NCBI RefSeq assembly: GCF_041429775.1
Contig: NZ_CP163421.1
Span: forward strand, 1,575,001-1,639,000
Length of the DNA stretch: 64,000 bases
Direction: 5' to 3'
From: Glycocaulis abyssi
GTDB taxonomy: Bacteria; Pseudomonadota; Alphaproteobacteria; Caulobacterales; Maricaulaceae
The notes beneath the pieces were generated by a model. It was given only the letters and a program-made list of their open reading frames with translations. It had not been told where the DNA came from and made no database searches. This document shows, one piece after another, positions 32,102 to 41,961 of the stretch (position 1 is its first letter; each line of letters begins with the position of its first letter). The position numbers and the translations under genes are program-made.

Positions 32102-32758
32102 CTAGCTTTGCGTATGCGGTGCGATCTTGATCTCGACGCGGCGGTTGAGCGCGCGCCCCGCATCGGTGGCGTTGGAGGCAACCGGATAATCCGGGCCCGC
32201 GCCGGTGATGAAGAAGCGGCGGCCATCCACGCCAACCTGCTGCAGATAACCGGCAACAGCCTGCGCGCGCTGCGCCGACAGGCGCATGTTCAGCTCACGC
32301 CCGCCCGTGGAGTCCGTATGGCCGATCACGTCGACATAGGTCGCCGGATAGGTCTGCAGAACGTCGGCCACATCGTTGAGGATGGGGAAGAAGTTCGGCT
32401 CGATATTCGACTGGCCGGTGGCAAAGGTCACATTGCCCGGCATGACCAGGTAAAGGTCCTGGCCTTCACGGCGCACGGTGACGCCGGACCCGCGCAGGCG
32501 CTCGCGCATCTCGCGCTCCTGGCGGTCCATATAATTGCCGACGGCCGCACCGGCGAGGGCGCCGATGCCGGCACCGATCAGCGCATTGCGGCGGTCATCG
32601 CCGCCCGCCAGCGTGCCCAGGGCAGCGCCAGCCAGCGCGCCGCCGATGGCACCCGTACCGGTGCGGTTCTGGGTGACATTGCCGTACTGGTCGGTGGTGG
32701 TGCAGGCCGCCGCCATGGTCAACGCCATGCCGGCAACGGTGAGAGAACGAAAGATCAT
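32102..32758 (-). CDS. OmpA-family outer-membrane lipoprotein (YiaD-like)
   Basis: A 218-residue lipoprotein: signal with lipobox AAAC (Cys19), then a glycine-zipper segment (GAIGGALAGAALGTLAGG and NALIGAGIGALAGAAVGN) that may insert in the membrane, and a C-terminal OmpA domain (about residues 100-215) with the peptidoglycan-binding pattern DVIGHTDSTGGRELNMRLSA and NRRVEIKI. It links outer membrane and peptidoglycan. ATG 32758 gives a proper lipoprotein signal; the eight-residue extension upstream does not. It is divergent from groES. Confidence 0.9.
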   Translation of the reverse strand: MIFRSLTVAGMALTMAAACTTTDQYGNVTQNRTGTGAIGGALAGAALGTLAGGDDRRNALIGAGIGALAGAAVGNYMDRQEREMRERLRGSGVTVRREGQDLYLVMPGNVTFATGQSNIEPNFFPILNDVADVLQTYPATYVDVIGHTDSTGGRELNMRLSAQRAQAVAGYLQQVGVDGRRFFITGAGPDYPVASNATDAGRALNRRVEIKIAPHTQS

Positions 32759-32920
32759 GGCTATCAAGCTCCATGGTGACATTAAAAAGTTGGGCCCCGA
32801 ACACTAGCGCGTCCGATGCGCTCTGACCACGACAGTTGCGCGACAGGGCGATGAACGCAGCTTGAACAGGGGTATAAAACGCGCGAGCGGAAAAATCGCT
32901 CCAACATTCTCTGACAGCCC

Positions 32921-32949
32921 CTTGACGCCAACCGGCCCCCTGCTTATCT
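32921..32949 (+). promoter_or_regulatory. Putative groESL promoter
   Basis: CTTGAC (32921) and TTATCT (32944) form a -35/-10 pair with about 17-base spacing. CTTGA plus the intervening CCCCC also resembles heat-shock sigma-32 promoters of alphaproteobacteria. The CIRCE-like element begins nine bases downstream. Confidence 0.5.
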
Positions 32950-32957
32950 CCGGCGAG

Positions 32958-32984
32958 CTGGCAGCCGGTGGCACCGAGTGCTAA
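32958..32984. promoter_or_regulatory. Degenerate CIRCE (HrcA operator) before groES
   Basis: The right half GAGTGCTAA is a perfect match to CIRCE (TTAGCACTC-N9-GAGTGCTAA). The left half, CTGGCAGCC, keeps the nine-base spacing but matches only five of nine positions. Confidence 0.6.
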
Positions 32985-33056
32985 CGGCATTGAACCAGAA
33001 CTCATTTGTTTGCGGCGGGCGACTGCCTGCGCCCAAGAAAACGGAGACGTGACGCG

Positions 33057-33344
33057 ATGACTTTTCGTCCTCTGCATGACCGCGTGCTGGTAAAGCGCGT
33101 CGAGGAAGAATCCAAGACCAAGGGCGGGATCATCATTCCCGACACGGCCAAGGAGAAGCCCCAGGAAGGCGAAGTGATCGCCGCTGGCAGCGGCACGATC
33201 AAGGATGATGGCACTGTGCGCCCGCTGGACGTGAAAGCCGGTGACCGCATCCTGTTCGGCAAGTGGTCGGGCACCGAAGTGACGGTTGACGGCCAGGAAC
33301 TCCTCATCATGAAGGAATCCGACATCCTCGGGATCGTCGGCTAG
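33057..33344 (+). CDS. groES: Co-chaperonin GroES
   Basis: A 95-residue GroES with conserved start [16 protein letters not shown], the mobile loop [17 protein letters not shown] that contacts GroEL, and end [16 protein letters not shown]. It caps the GroEL ring for ATP-dependent folding. ATG 33057 matches the family start and follows ACGGAGACG. It is 49 bases upstream of groEL in the usual operon, behind a heat-shock type promoter and CIRCE-like operator. Confidence 0.97.
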   Translation: MTFRPLHDRVLVKRVEEESKTKGGIIIPDTAKEKPQEGEVIAAGSGTIKDDGTVRPLDVKAGDRILFGKWSGTEVTVDGQELLIMKESDILGIVG

Positions 33345-33372
33345 GTCTGTTTCCCCCTATTCAATCGACTGA

Positions 33373-35112
<1,740 letters not shown>

Positions 35113-35135
35113 CTCTATCCTCTTGGCGACTACGG

Positions 35136-35166
35136 AAAAGGGCGGCTCCATCGAGCCGCCCTTTTT
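35136..35166 (+). terminator. Terminator of groESL
   Basis: AAAGGGCGGCTC-CATC-GAGCCGCCCTTTTT: a long perfect stem with a T tract. Confidence 0.9.
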
Positions 35167-35199
35167 CTATGCGCTCTCACCATTTTCCGAAGACCCCTC

Positions 35200-35690
35200 C
35201 ACCTTCGGTCCCCGGCTTGACCGGGGACCCAGGAAAAGCCTGCAGCGCGCCTGAACGGCGATCAACTCTCACGATCTGATGGTACCCTACACTCTGGGTC
35301 CCCCGTCGGGGCGGGGGACCCCGGTGGAGGGGGTATCGCTGAAACTGGATATATAGCGGTATCGGTAAAACAGCCGGGGTCTCCCGCACCGACGGGAGAC
35401 CCAGCTTTTTTCTGTCCTCCCCCACATCCGTGGGGTCGGTTCCGGCCATGAGGCCGGGCGGGCGCCCGCGACTGCCTGCCCCCGGCCCCGATCGGGGGTT
35501 CGCGGAACATCGCAACGCGGATGCGTTGCGGGGCTAGGTAATCTGGGCACCGGCTTTCGCCGGTGAAACGCTGGATGGGAGACCCGTTTCGTCGTTCCCG
35601 CGCAGGCGGGAACCCAGAGCCATAGTCACCATCAGAGCTCTACAATCTCTGGACCCCCACCTTCGTGGGGGTGACGACGTCAAGTTTGCT
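35200..35690. repeat. Intergenic array of REP-type palindromes
   Basis: The 688-base gap between groEL and the NagZ-like gene holds no gene; open frames here are fragments. It is filled with self-complementary units: GGTCCCCGGCTTGACCGGGG near 35208, GGGTCCCCCGTCGGGGCGGG near 35297, GGTCTCCCGCACCGACGGGA near 35377, the unit at 35587-35622 identical to that at 27918, and its inverted relative CTGGACCCCCACCTTCGTGG near 35650. The order unit / inverted relative and their spacing repeat what is seen at 27.9 kb. Confidence 0.75.
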
Positions 35691-35719
35691 GAACAGGTCG
35701 GACAGGCCGCGAAAAACCC

Positions 35720-36838
35720 CTACCCCCTCACATGCCCCTCAAGCGCGTCGAGGCGTTGATTGGCCTGTGTAATGCGTTCCTGAGACAGCTCGCCGCGTTC
35801 GATGGCCGCCATCACCCAGCGCTGGACATTGGCTGGCAGGTCGGGGTCGGGATTGGCCGAGTTGGAGATGAGCAACAGGTCATTGCCGGCTTTGAGCGCG
35901 CCGATGACGGCCTGCTCGCGGGTGTAATGGTGGCGGATCGCGCCCATGTCGAGATCATCGGTGATGACCACGCCCTCATAGCCCATCACCTGCCGCAGGA
36001 GCCCGTGCAGCACGCGCCGCGATAGCGTCACCGGCAGGCCATCAGGCTCCAGACGACGGTTGATGAGGTGCGCGCCCATCATCAGATGGGCATGGCCGGA
36101 GCGCATGAGCTGGCCGAACGGGGCAGCCTCCTCGAATGTCCAGGTATCGCTGATATCGACATAGCCATCATGGCTGTCGCCGCGTGAGCGGCCATGACCG
36201 GGGAAGTGCTTGATGGCGCAGGCCACACCTTGCGCCTCGAACGCCTCGATAAAGGCCGCGCACCATGTGGCCACGCTGTCAGGATCAGGGCCATAGGCGC
36301 GGCCATACTGGCCGATCGCGTCATTGGCCGGGTCGTAGAGGTCGGCGATGGGCGCAAGGTTCATGTTGAAGCCGGCATCAGCCAGCTCGCGCGCGGCCAC
36401 CGCGAAGAGTTCGGCCCCCGCCTCCAGCCCGCGCATGGTCAGCTCGGTCGCGCGCGGTATGCGGGTAAAGCCCATCTCGGCATTGAGCCGCTGGACCACC
36501 CCGCCCTCCTGATCGATGGCAAGCCACGCATCAGCCGATGCCGCACGCAGCCTTGCCGCCAGTGCCAGCGCCGGATCACGCTCGCGCGCATTATGGCGCA
36601 GCATGAGAACGCCGCCGATGGAGCGCTCCTCAAGGTGGCGCACCATGGCATCGGCGCCCTCGCCGCCCGGATCAGCGCCGACAAATCCCATGACGATCAG
36701 CCGGGCAATCTGCGCCTCCAGCGGACGCACCGGAACTTCGGCAATGCGTGGAAGGTGTTCGGGCTGCGCGCTGGCCAGTCCTGCACCCGCACCGGCAAGG
36801 CCAAGCCCGGCCAGAAGCTGGCGGCGATCCATTGTCAT
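35720..36838 (-). CDS. Beta-N-acetylhexosaminidase, GH3 (NagZ-like) with Tat-type signal
   Basis: A 372-residue glycoside hydrolase family 3 enzyme. Family motifs: AIDQEGGVVQRLN near residue 125, KHFPGHGRSRGDSHDGY (the His/Asp acid-base loop of NagZ) near 200, and VITDDLDMGAI with the nucleophile Asp near 285. NagZ removes GlcNAc from muropeptides during wall recycling, normally in the cytoplasm. Here the N-terminus MTMDRRQLLAGLGLAGAGAG is a twin-arginine signal ending near ASAQ, so export is predicted. ATG 36838 (or 36832) was chosen for this signal. Another GH3 specificity is possible. Confidence 0.8.
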   Translation of the reverse strand: MTMDRRQLLAGLGLAGAGAGLASAQPEHLPRIAEVPVRPLEAQIARLIVMGFVGADPGGEGADAMVRHLEERSIGGVLMLRHNARERDPALALAARLRAASADAWLAIDQEGGVVQRLNAEMGFTRIPRATELTMRGLEAGAELFAVAARELADAGFNMNLAPIADLYDPANDAIGQYGRAYGPDPDSVATWCAAFIEAFEAQGVACAIKHFPGHGRSRGDSHDGYVDISDTWTFEEAAPFGQLMRSGHAHLMMGAHLINRRLEPDGLPVTLSRRVLHGLLRQVMGYEGVVITDDLDMGAIRHHYTREQAVIGALKAGNDLLLISNSANPDPDLPANVQRWVMAAIERGELSQERITQANQRLDALEGHVRG

Positions 36839-37004
36839 GCCTGCAATCCCCTCAAACTTTCCCCGCGCCCGATTAGGCAGCGCCGAAGCCTGCCTGTCCA
36901 GTGCGCGATGGCACCGCTGCCCTTCGCACAATTAAGCCCGCTGTCATCTCCGTGTAATTCGCCGCGGCGCGTAATGGCGCACGAGTTAAGGGAGGAACAC
37001 ATCC

Positions 37005-37904
37005 ATGAAACATCTCATCTGGGCTGTCGCGGCCAGCCCGCTGCTCATCGCCGCCACGCCGGCACCACCCGATGCGCCGCCGCCGCCGCGCGAGACCGAA
37101 CGCCGCGTCATCCTCATCCATGACGGCGCAGTGGAGATCGGTGACGAGGCCGGGCGCATCGTGGAGGAAGCCCTCGGGGAAGGCCGGCGGGGGCGCCTGG
37201 TCTTCGACTTCGACTTTGACAATGATACCGGCTGGAGCGAGGAGCACCGCGCGGCCCTGCGCGAGGCGATGGAAACCCTGCGCGAGACGCTGGCGACCCT
37301 GCCCGGCGGGCCGGAGGGCGGATTCCGCTTTGAATGGCGCGACATGGACGGGTTTGACCGCGAAGCCCATCGCGACCGCGTACGCGTGCTGGCGGAGCGC
37401 GCCCGTGAAAGGGCCGAAGAAGCCGGCATGCGCGCCCGCGAGATGGGCCGCCTTGCCCGCCTTGAAGGCGAACGCGTCCGCGTGATCGGGCTGCATGCCG
37501 GTGCGCGCGGCATGGAGGCGGGCCTGCGTGCCATAGACGAGGCGCTGGAGCGCGGAGAGGTCTGGCGCAATGGCGAACGGCGCGCCATGACCAGTGAGGA
37601 ACGCGCGGAGATGGAAGCCACCCGCGCCCGGCTGGAAGCGCGTATCGCCGAGTTCCGCGAGGAGCACGCCGTCCTGCTCGGAGACGATGCAGGAGGTGAA
37701 CGCCGCGCCGTGGCCCTGCGCCCGGCCCGCACCGAAGGCGCCGACCGCCGCCGGGTGCGCTTGGAAGACCGCGATGGCCGCCTGCGCGTCTGGATTGATG
37801 GTGAGGAGCTGGAGGGCGACGCCCTGACCGGCTGGCTCAATTCCAGCGAGGGCCAGCGCATGATCCGCCAGCGCCCCGAACCGCCACTTCTGGGCGGGGA
37901 GTGA
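37005..37904 (+). CDS. Hypothetical secreted charged-helix protein
   Basis: A 299-residue protein with a signal peptide (residues 1-19, cleavage near AATPA) and a short Pro-rich linker. The rest is dominated by Arg and Glu: long uninterrupted helical stretches (RDRVRVLAERARERAEEAGM; TRARLEARIAEFREEH) that may form coiled coils. The end RRRVRLEDRDGRLRVWIDGE looks like a short beta hairpin. No family is recognised. It stands alone between the divergent NagZ-like gene and hisS and is followed by a good terminator. The composition suggests an envelope stress or structural protein, but this is only a guess. Confidence 0.65.
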   Translation: MKHLIWAVAASPLLIAATPAPPDAPPPPRETERRVILIHDGAVEIGDEAGRIVEEALGEGRRGRLVFDFDFDNDTGWSEEHRAALREAMETLRETLATLPGGPEGGFRFEWRDMDGFDREAHRDRVRVLAERARERAEEAGMRAREMGRLARLEGERVRVIGLHAGARGMEAGLRAIDEALERGEVWRNGERRAMTSEERAEMEATRARLEARIAEFREEHAVLLGDDAGGERRAVALRPARTEGADRRRVRLEDRDGRLRVWIDGEELEGDALTGWLNSSEGQRMIRQRPEPPLLGGE

Positions 37905-37935
37905 GGGGATGGAGCGAGACAGCTGAACGCGAGAA

Positions 37936-37972
37936 CAAAAAAGGCCCGGCATCCAGAAGATGCCGGGCTTTG
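37936..37972. terminator. Terminator between hypothetical gene and hisS
   Basis: GCCCGGCATC-CAGAA-GATGCCGGGC, flanked by AAAAAA on the left and TTTG on the right, so it can act on either strand. Confidence 0.75.
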
Positions 37973-38131
37973 AAATTTTGGTTGGTCGATAAGAGACGTC
38001 TCCTCCCCAGAGCCGTCACTCAAGAAGACAAGACGGTCAGGCCCTGTCTGTTAATGAACGTGACTCAGAAGACAGGTTTCAGTCAACCCCTTTGTGCAAG
38101 GCAGGTTTTCGTTTTTGCCGCAGCGCACCCA

Positions 38132-39607
38132 TCATCCGCGCGCGGACAGACGGGTGAGGATCGCCGATACCAGTTCGCTGCGCGGCACGGAGAATTGCTG
38201 CTTCTGCTCTTTCCACTCATCGCGGTCGGTGATCGATTCGGCCAGCTGCGCGCCGAGATTGAGATCCTTGATCTGGACCGTGCCGCTGGCGAACTCCTCC
38301 TCACCGCAGATGACGGCAAAGGCCGCATCGCGCCGGTCGGCATATTTGAGCTGCTTGCCCATATTGCCATTGCCGGTGAAGGCTTCCGCGCGCAGCCCCG
38401 CGCTGCGCAGCTCAGCTGCCATGATGAAGTAGTCCGCCATGCGCGCCTTGTCGGCAGCGACCACGATGACCAGCGGCGCAGCATCGGCCCCTTCCAGCCG
38501 TCCCAGTGCAGAAAGCGCGGCGGCAAAGCGGCTAACCCCGAAGGAGAAGCCCGTCGCGGGCACTTGCTGGCCGGTAAAGCGCGCGACAAGATCGTCATAG
38601 CGCCCGCCAGAGGCGACCGAGCCGAACTGCATCGGGCTGCCGTCGGGATAGGTGGGGGTGGCCAGCAGCTCGGTCTCGAAGACCGGACCGGTATAATAGC
38701 CAAGGCCGCGCACGACGGAGGGATCAAATACGGCGAGCGATTCTGAAATGCCCAGCGCCGTCAGGATAGCGTTGATTTCCTCCAGCGCCTCCACACCGGC
38801 CCTGGCGGCAGTTTCGCCGGCGCTACCTGCAAGGCGAGCCGTTACCTCCGCGCGGCTGCCGCCTGCCTTGGAGGCTTCAAGGAAGCCAAGCACGCGCGCG
38901 CGGCCCGCCTCGTCCAGCCCCGCACCCTCGGTGAAGTCTCCGCTCTCATCCTTGCGGCCCTTGCCGAGCAGAAGCTCCACGCCCTCCATGCCCAGACGGT
39001 CCAGCTTGTCGATGGCGCGCAGCACGCGCATGCGGCGGGTCTCATCGGCGGACCCGAGGCTCTCCAGCACGCCATCAAGCAGGCGGCGGTCATTTACCCG
39101 GATAACGAACTCGCTGTCGGTCAAGCCAGCGGCGCGCATCACTTCGGCGGCGAGCGCGATCATCTCCGCATCGGCGGCAGGGCCGGACGCGCCGACATTA
39201 TCCGCGTCGCACTGGACGAACTGGCGAAAACGGCCCGGCCCCGGCTTCTCATTGCGCCACACCTCGCCGAACTGGTAGCGGCGATAGGGTTTGACCAGAT
39301 CCTGAAAGCCTTCCGCCGCAAAGCGCGCGAGCGGAGCGGTCAGATCATAGCGCAGCGCCATCCACTGCCCGTCATCATCCTGCATCGCGAACACGCCTTC
39401 ATTCGGACGGTCCTCGTCCGGCAGGAATTTGCCGAGTGCATCGGCATATTCGAACGCAGGCGTTTCCAGCGGCTCAAAGCCCCAGCGCTCGTAAACGGCA
39501 GAGGCAGCTGTCACCAGCGCGCGCTCGGCCCGGATCACATGGGCGGCCCGGTCCTCGAACCCGCGCGGGCGGCGCGCCTTGGGGCGGAAGGTTTTCTCTT
39601 TGGCCAT
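38132..39607 (-). CDS. hisS: Histidine-tRNA ligase
   Basis: A 491-residue class II tRNA synthetase. Motif 2 reads YQFGEVWRNEKPGPGRFRQF, followed by QCDADNVG; the His-specific region is VVRGLGYYTGPVFE (near residue 305) and the motif 3 area GGRYDDLVARF with FSFGVSRFAAAL. A C-terminal anticodon-binding domain completes it. The family-specific MAKEKTFRPKARRPRGFEDR start supports ATG 39607. It charges tRNA-His in the cytoplasm and has no operon partner here. Confidence 0.96.
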   Translation of the reverse strand: MAKEKTFRPKARRPRGFEDRAAHVIRAERALVTAASAVYERWGFEPLETPAFEYADALGKFLPDEDRPNEGVFAMQDDDGQWMALRYDLTAPLARFAAEGFQDLVKPYRRYQFGEVWRNEKPGPGRFRQFVQCDADNVGASGPAADAEMIALAAEVMRAAGLTDSEFVIRVNDRRLLDGVLESLGSADETRRMRVLRAIDKLDRLGMEGVELLLGKGRKDESGDFTEGAGLDEAGRARVLGFLEASKAGGSRAEVTARLAGSAGETAARAGVEALEEINAILTALGISESLAVFDPSVVRGLGYYTGPVFETELLATPTYPDGSPMQFGSVASGGRYDDLVARFTGQQVPATGFSFGVSRFAAALSALGRLEGADAAPLVIVVAADKARMADYFIMAAELRSAGLRAEAFTGNGNMGKQLKYADRRDAAFAVICGEEEFASGTVQIKDLNLGAQLAESITDRDEWKEQKQQFSVPRSELVSAILTRLSARG

Positions 39608-39740
39608 GGGACAGGTCCGGTCTGGATGGAAACGCTATCGAAAGGAGGGCCGGAGTAGCCTTTGCACGCGCCGCTTTCAAGCGGCCCGCCCCTTGCACGG
39701 TCATCAACTAGCCGTCCAAACTTTAAAGGCCAGTGTTCCA

Positions 39741-40193
39741 ATGCAGCTCATTCGCGCCCTCGCCGCATCCCTTCTCCTGCTCGCCGCTGGGGCCGCACCG
39801 GCCTTCGCGCAGGACGCAGGCAGGCTGATTGCGCTCTCTGAACGCCTGCAGGGCGAGGCGCAAATGCGGGCGGACATGCTGGAGGCAGGCAGCGCTCCGG
39901 CCATCGACGCGGACGATGCTTTTCTGGCTGACACGGCCCGCTTCTCGGCGGACATGCGCGCGCTCGCGCTTCATATCGATGCGCATGGCGGCCCGGCCGA
40001 CCTGCCCTGCATCTTCCGGGGCATGGCCGAGGACGCCGACATGCGCCGCACGGCGCTGGAGGCTGACCCGGCAAGCGCAGAAGACTACCGCCAGCTGGCG
40101 CGCACCTTCTCCCACGCCGTCATCATAGCAGCCGATGTGGAAACCGAAGGCCCGGATACTGGCTTTCCGCCTTCCTGTCCGTCTGCGGGATAG
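39741..40193 (+). CDS. Small secreted hypothetical protein
   Basis: A 150-residue protein with a clear signal peptide (MQLIRALAASLLLLAAGAAP, cleavage near AFAQD). The mature part is mainly helical, with two Cys (LPCIF and SCPSAG) that could pair in the periplasm. No family is recognised. The frame extends upstream to 39579 but that part overlaps the hisS start region and lacks signal features; ATG 39741 is preferred. The sequence after the stop holds a hairpin (CCCCGGAC-ACAAAGC-GTCCGGGG, 40201-40223) that can end transcription. Confidence 0.65.
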   Translation: MQLIRALAASLLLLAAGAAPAFAQDAGRLIALSERLQGEAQMRADMLEAGSAPAIDADDAFLADTARFSADMRALALHIDAHGGPADLPCIFRGMAEDADMRRTALEADPASAEDYRQLARTFSHAVIIAADVETEGPDTGFPPSCPSAG

Positions 40194-40200
40194 ATGAAAC

Positions 40201-40345
40201 CCCGGACACAAAGCGTCCGGGGCCCCTCTCAACGTGTTCTGCATCCGGTCCCGGATGGCCCTTCGGGCCTCCGGGAGTTCAGATCGAACTATTGCTGAAA
40301 CCCCGGAACCGCTTTCGCGGTATCCGGGGCCTGTCGCGAAAGCCG
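40201..40345. repeat. Hairpin-rich spacer before the sulfotransferase gene
   Basis: Contains CCCCGGAC-ACAAAGC-GTCCGGGG at 40201-40223 (terminator-like) and CCCCGGA-ACCGCTTTCGCGGT-TCCGGGG-type pairing at 40303-40331. These resemble other short GC hairpins in the window, including the one after SOD at 30546. Confidence 0.55.
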
Positions 40346-40419
40346 CGACCGCCTCGGGCTTGAGATGTTCGATCACCAGTGCGAAATGGTGCCTCTGTTT
40401 TAATCGAAGGAATATCGCT

Positions 40420-41202
40420 TTGGCGGATCAGAACCCGAAAATGCTCCTTGCGTCGATACCGAAGTCAGGAACAAACCTCTTTCGGGTGGCGATGTTCAAC
40501 TATCTCGCACATCTAAAGGGTGATCTCGAACCTAAAACCTATGATGACATGATCGCGGCATTCCCCAATGAAATTGCTAACTACAAGAAGGGGGATGAGA
40601 AAAAGCCAAACAGACAATATTTGCCAGAAAAATACTCTGATTTTGTTTATGGGCACGCCATCACCGCTGCCTGCAAACTTACAGGGCCCATAATCGGTCT
40701 ATACAGAAACCCGCTGGATCAGCTCATATCCGCTTATTTTTATTTTTACACCAGAAACAACTCAAACACATCACACCCACGTGATATTATAGAAGAACGA
40801 ACTCCGAGGTTCATTCGCCCATACAAGCGGATGCGCGAGATGGAGGCAGGCGGTCGAGCGCTGCTACTGTCATATGAGGATATGATTGAGCGCCCGTCGG
40901 ACTGTATCGCCAGAGCTGCTGACTTCTATAAGCTTCCTGTATCGGACGAGCTTGCATCGATGGCCGCCGAACACTCATCCATCAAACGCGCCAAGAAGTT
41001 TGAAGATGAGAATGGTCATATGCACACACCAAACCGCTCGAAAGCGAAAAAACTCATCGGAAAAAACAACCGATTTGTTCGCGATGGCCGTATCGGCCAG
41101 TGGCAAGACTGGTTTACTGACGATGACGTCAACCAGATCAAGGCCAAGCTGGTGGACGCCGGAATAGACCCTGACGATTTTGTCTATTCGCCACGCGTGT
41201 AA
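40420..41202 (+). CDS. Sulfotransferase domain protein
   Basis: A 260-residue protein with PAPS-dependent sulfotransferase motifs: the 5'-phosphosulfate loop ASIPKSGTNLFRVAM at about residues 11-25, the 3'-phosphate region GLYRNPLDQLISAYFYFY (Arg and Ser ligands), and a C-terminal RDGRIGQWQDWFTDDD resembling the terminal RKGxxGDW motif. It would transfer sulfate to a hydroxyl of a carbohydrate or small molecule; the acceptor is unknown. The start is TTG 40420 with AAGGA eight bases upstream; the next ATG is at 40441 but would leave little room before the loop. It is more AT-rich than its neighbours and stands alone, suggesting horizontal origin. Confidence 0.8.
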   Translation: MADQNPKMLLASIPKSGTNLFRVAMFNYLAHLKGDLEPKTYDDMIAAFPNEIANYKKGDEKKPNRQYLPEKYSDFVYGHAITAACKLTGPIIGLYRNPLDQLISAYFYFYTRNNSNTSHPRDIIEERTPRFIRPYKRMREMEAGGRALLLSYEDMIERPSDCIARAADFYKLPVSDELASMAAEHSSIKRAKKFEDENGHMHTPNRSKAKKLIGKNNRFVRDGRIGQWQDWFTDDDVNQIKAKLVDAGIDPDDFVYSPRV

Positions 41203-41224
41203 AGCTCTTATCGTTCTCGCAAAT

Positions 41225-41255
41225 GAAACCCCGATCCGTTGCCGGACCGGGGTCT
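41225..41255 (+). terminator. Hairpin after sulfotransferase gene
   Basis: ACCCCGATCCG-TTGC-CGGACCGGGGT: an imperfect long stem after the stop, followed by CTGTCATCTG without a strong T tract. Confidence 0.5.
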
Positions 41256-41289
41256 GTCATCTGAAACAGGTCAGATAAGCGGCTTACGC

Positions 41290-41916
41290 CTAGTCCACGT
41301 ATTTCACGTTGCAGCCATAGGGCTGGGTCTCGGGCATTTCCACCGCTTCACCCGCCAGCACGGCGTTCAGCGCGATCTGCGCATAGGGGATGGGTTCGGG
41401 ATCGCCAGCGCGCGGGCGCGGCTGGTCATCAATACCGCCATTATAGCGCAGCGTGCCTTCGCTATCGATGACATACATGTGCGGCGTGGTGCGCGCATCA
41501 TAGGCCCGGCCGATAATGCCCGGCGCGTCCATGAAGACATGGGCGACATTCGAGGCGCCGCGCTCTTCATTGAGCTCCAGCGCGCGCTCGGCGCTGACAT
41601 AGCCCTGCTCGCCCGGTGCCGAGGAGATCACCTGGATCCAGACAACGCCGTTTTCAGCCGCTTCATCCTGCAGGGCCTGCATATTGCCCTGATAGTGACG
41701 CACGACGAACGGGCAGTCATGGTTGGTCCATTCCAGCATGACGGTCTGGCCGGCAAAATCGGCCAGCGACACGGTCTCGCCGGTCGCGGTCGTGGCGGTG
41801 AAGTCGGGCGCGCGCTCGCCAATGACAGGCTGCGCATGGGCGGCAGCGCCGAAGCTCAGCGCGGTCGCGGCAAGAAGGCTGGCGGTAAGCGTAAAGGTGC
41901 GGCGGGAAATGGCCAT
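41290..41916 (-). CDS. Exported redoxin (thioredoxin/peroxiredoxin fold)
   Basis: A 208-residue protein with a twin-arginine signal (MAISRRTFTLTASLLAATAL, cleavage near AHAQP). The mature protein is an AhpC/TSA-redoxin fold: GERAPDFTATTATGETVSLA and then EWTNHDCPFVVRHY, where a single Cys replaces the CxxC of thioredoxins. A second Cys is near the C-terminus (YGCNVKYVD) and could resolve a disulfide. It lies 46 bases downstream of a dsbD-like gene on the same strand, so it is probably reduced by that membrane protein and serves as a periplasmic peroxidase or thiol reductase. Confidence 0.82.
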   Translation of the reverse strand: MAISRRTFTLTASLLAATALSFGAAAHAQPVIGERAPDFTATTATGETVSLADFAGQTVMLEWTNHDCPFVVRHYQGNMQALQDEAAENGVVWIQVISSAPGEQGYVSAERALELNEERGASNVAHVFMDAPGIIGRAYDARTTPHMYVIDSEGTLRYNGGIDDQPRPRAGDPEPIPYAQIALNAVLAGEAVEMPETQPYGCNVKYVD

Positions 41917-41961
41917 GGCGGGAAGTCTCCTTCAGGTTAAAGGGCAAGGCTTCGAGTGGCA

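Noticed and set aside
35177-35550. Several short open frames in the repeat array after groEL
   Set aside because: They are translations of palindromic repeats in different frames and share no start or codon features.
40234-40419. Longer form of the sulfotransferase starting at 40234
   Set aside because: The extra 62 residues come from hairpin-repeat sequence; the conserved fold begins right after the TTG at 40420, which has a good ribosome site.
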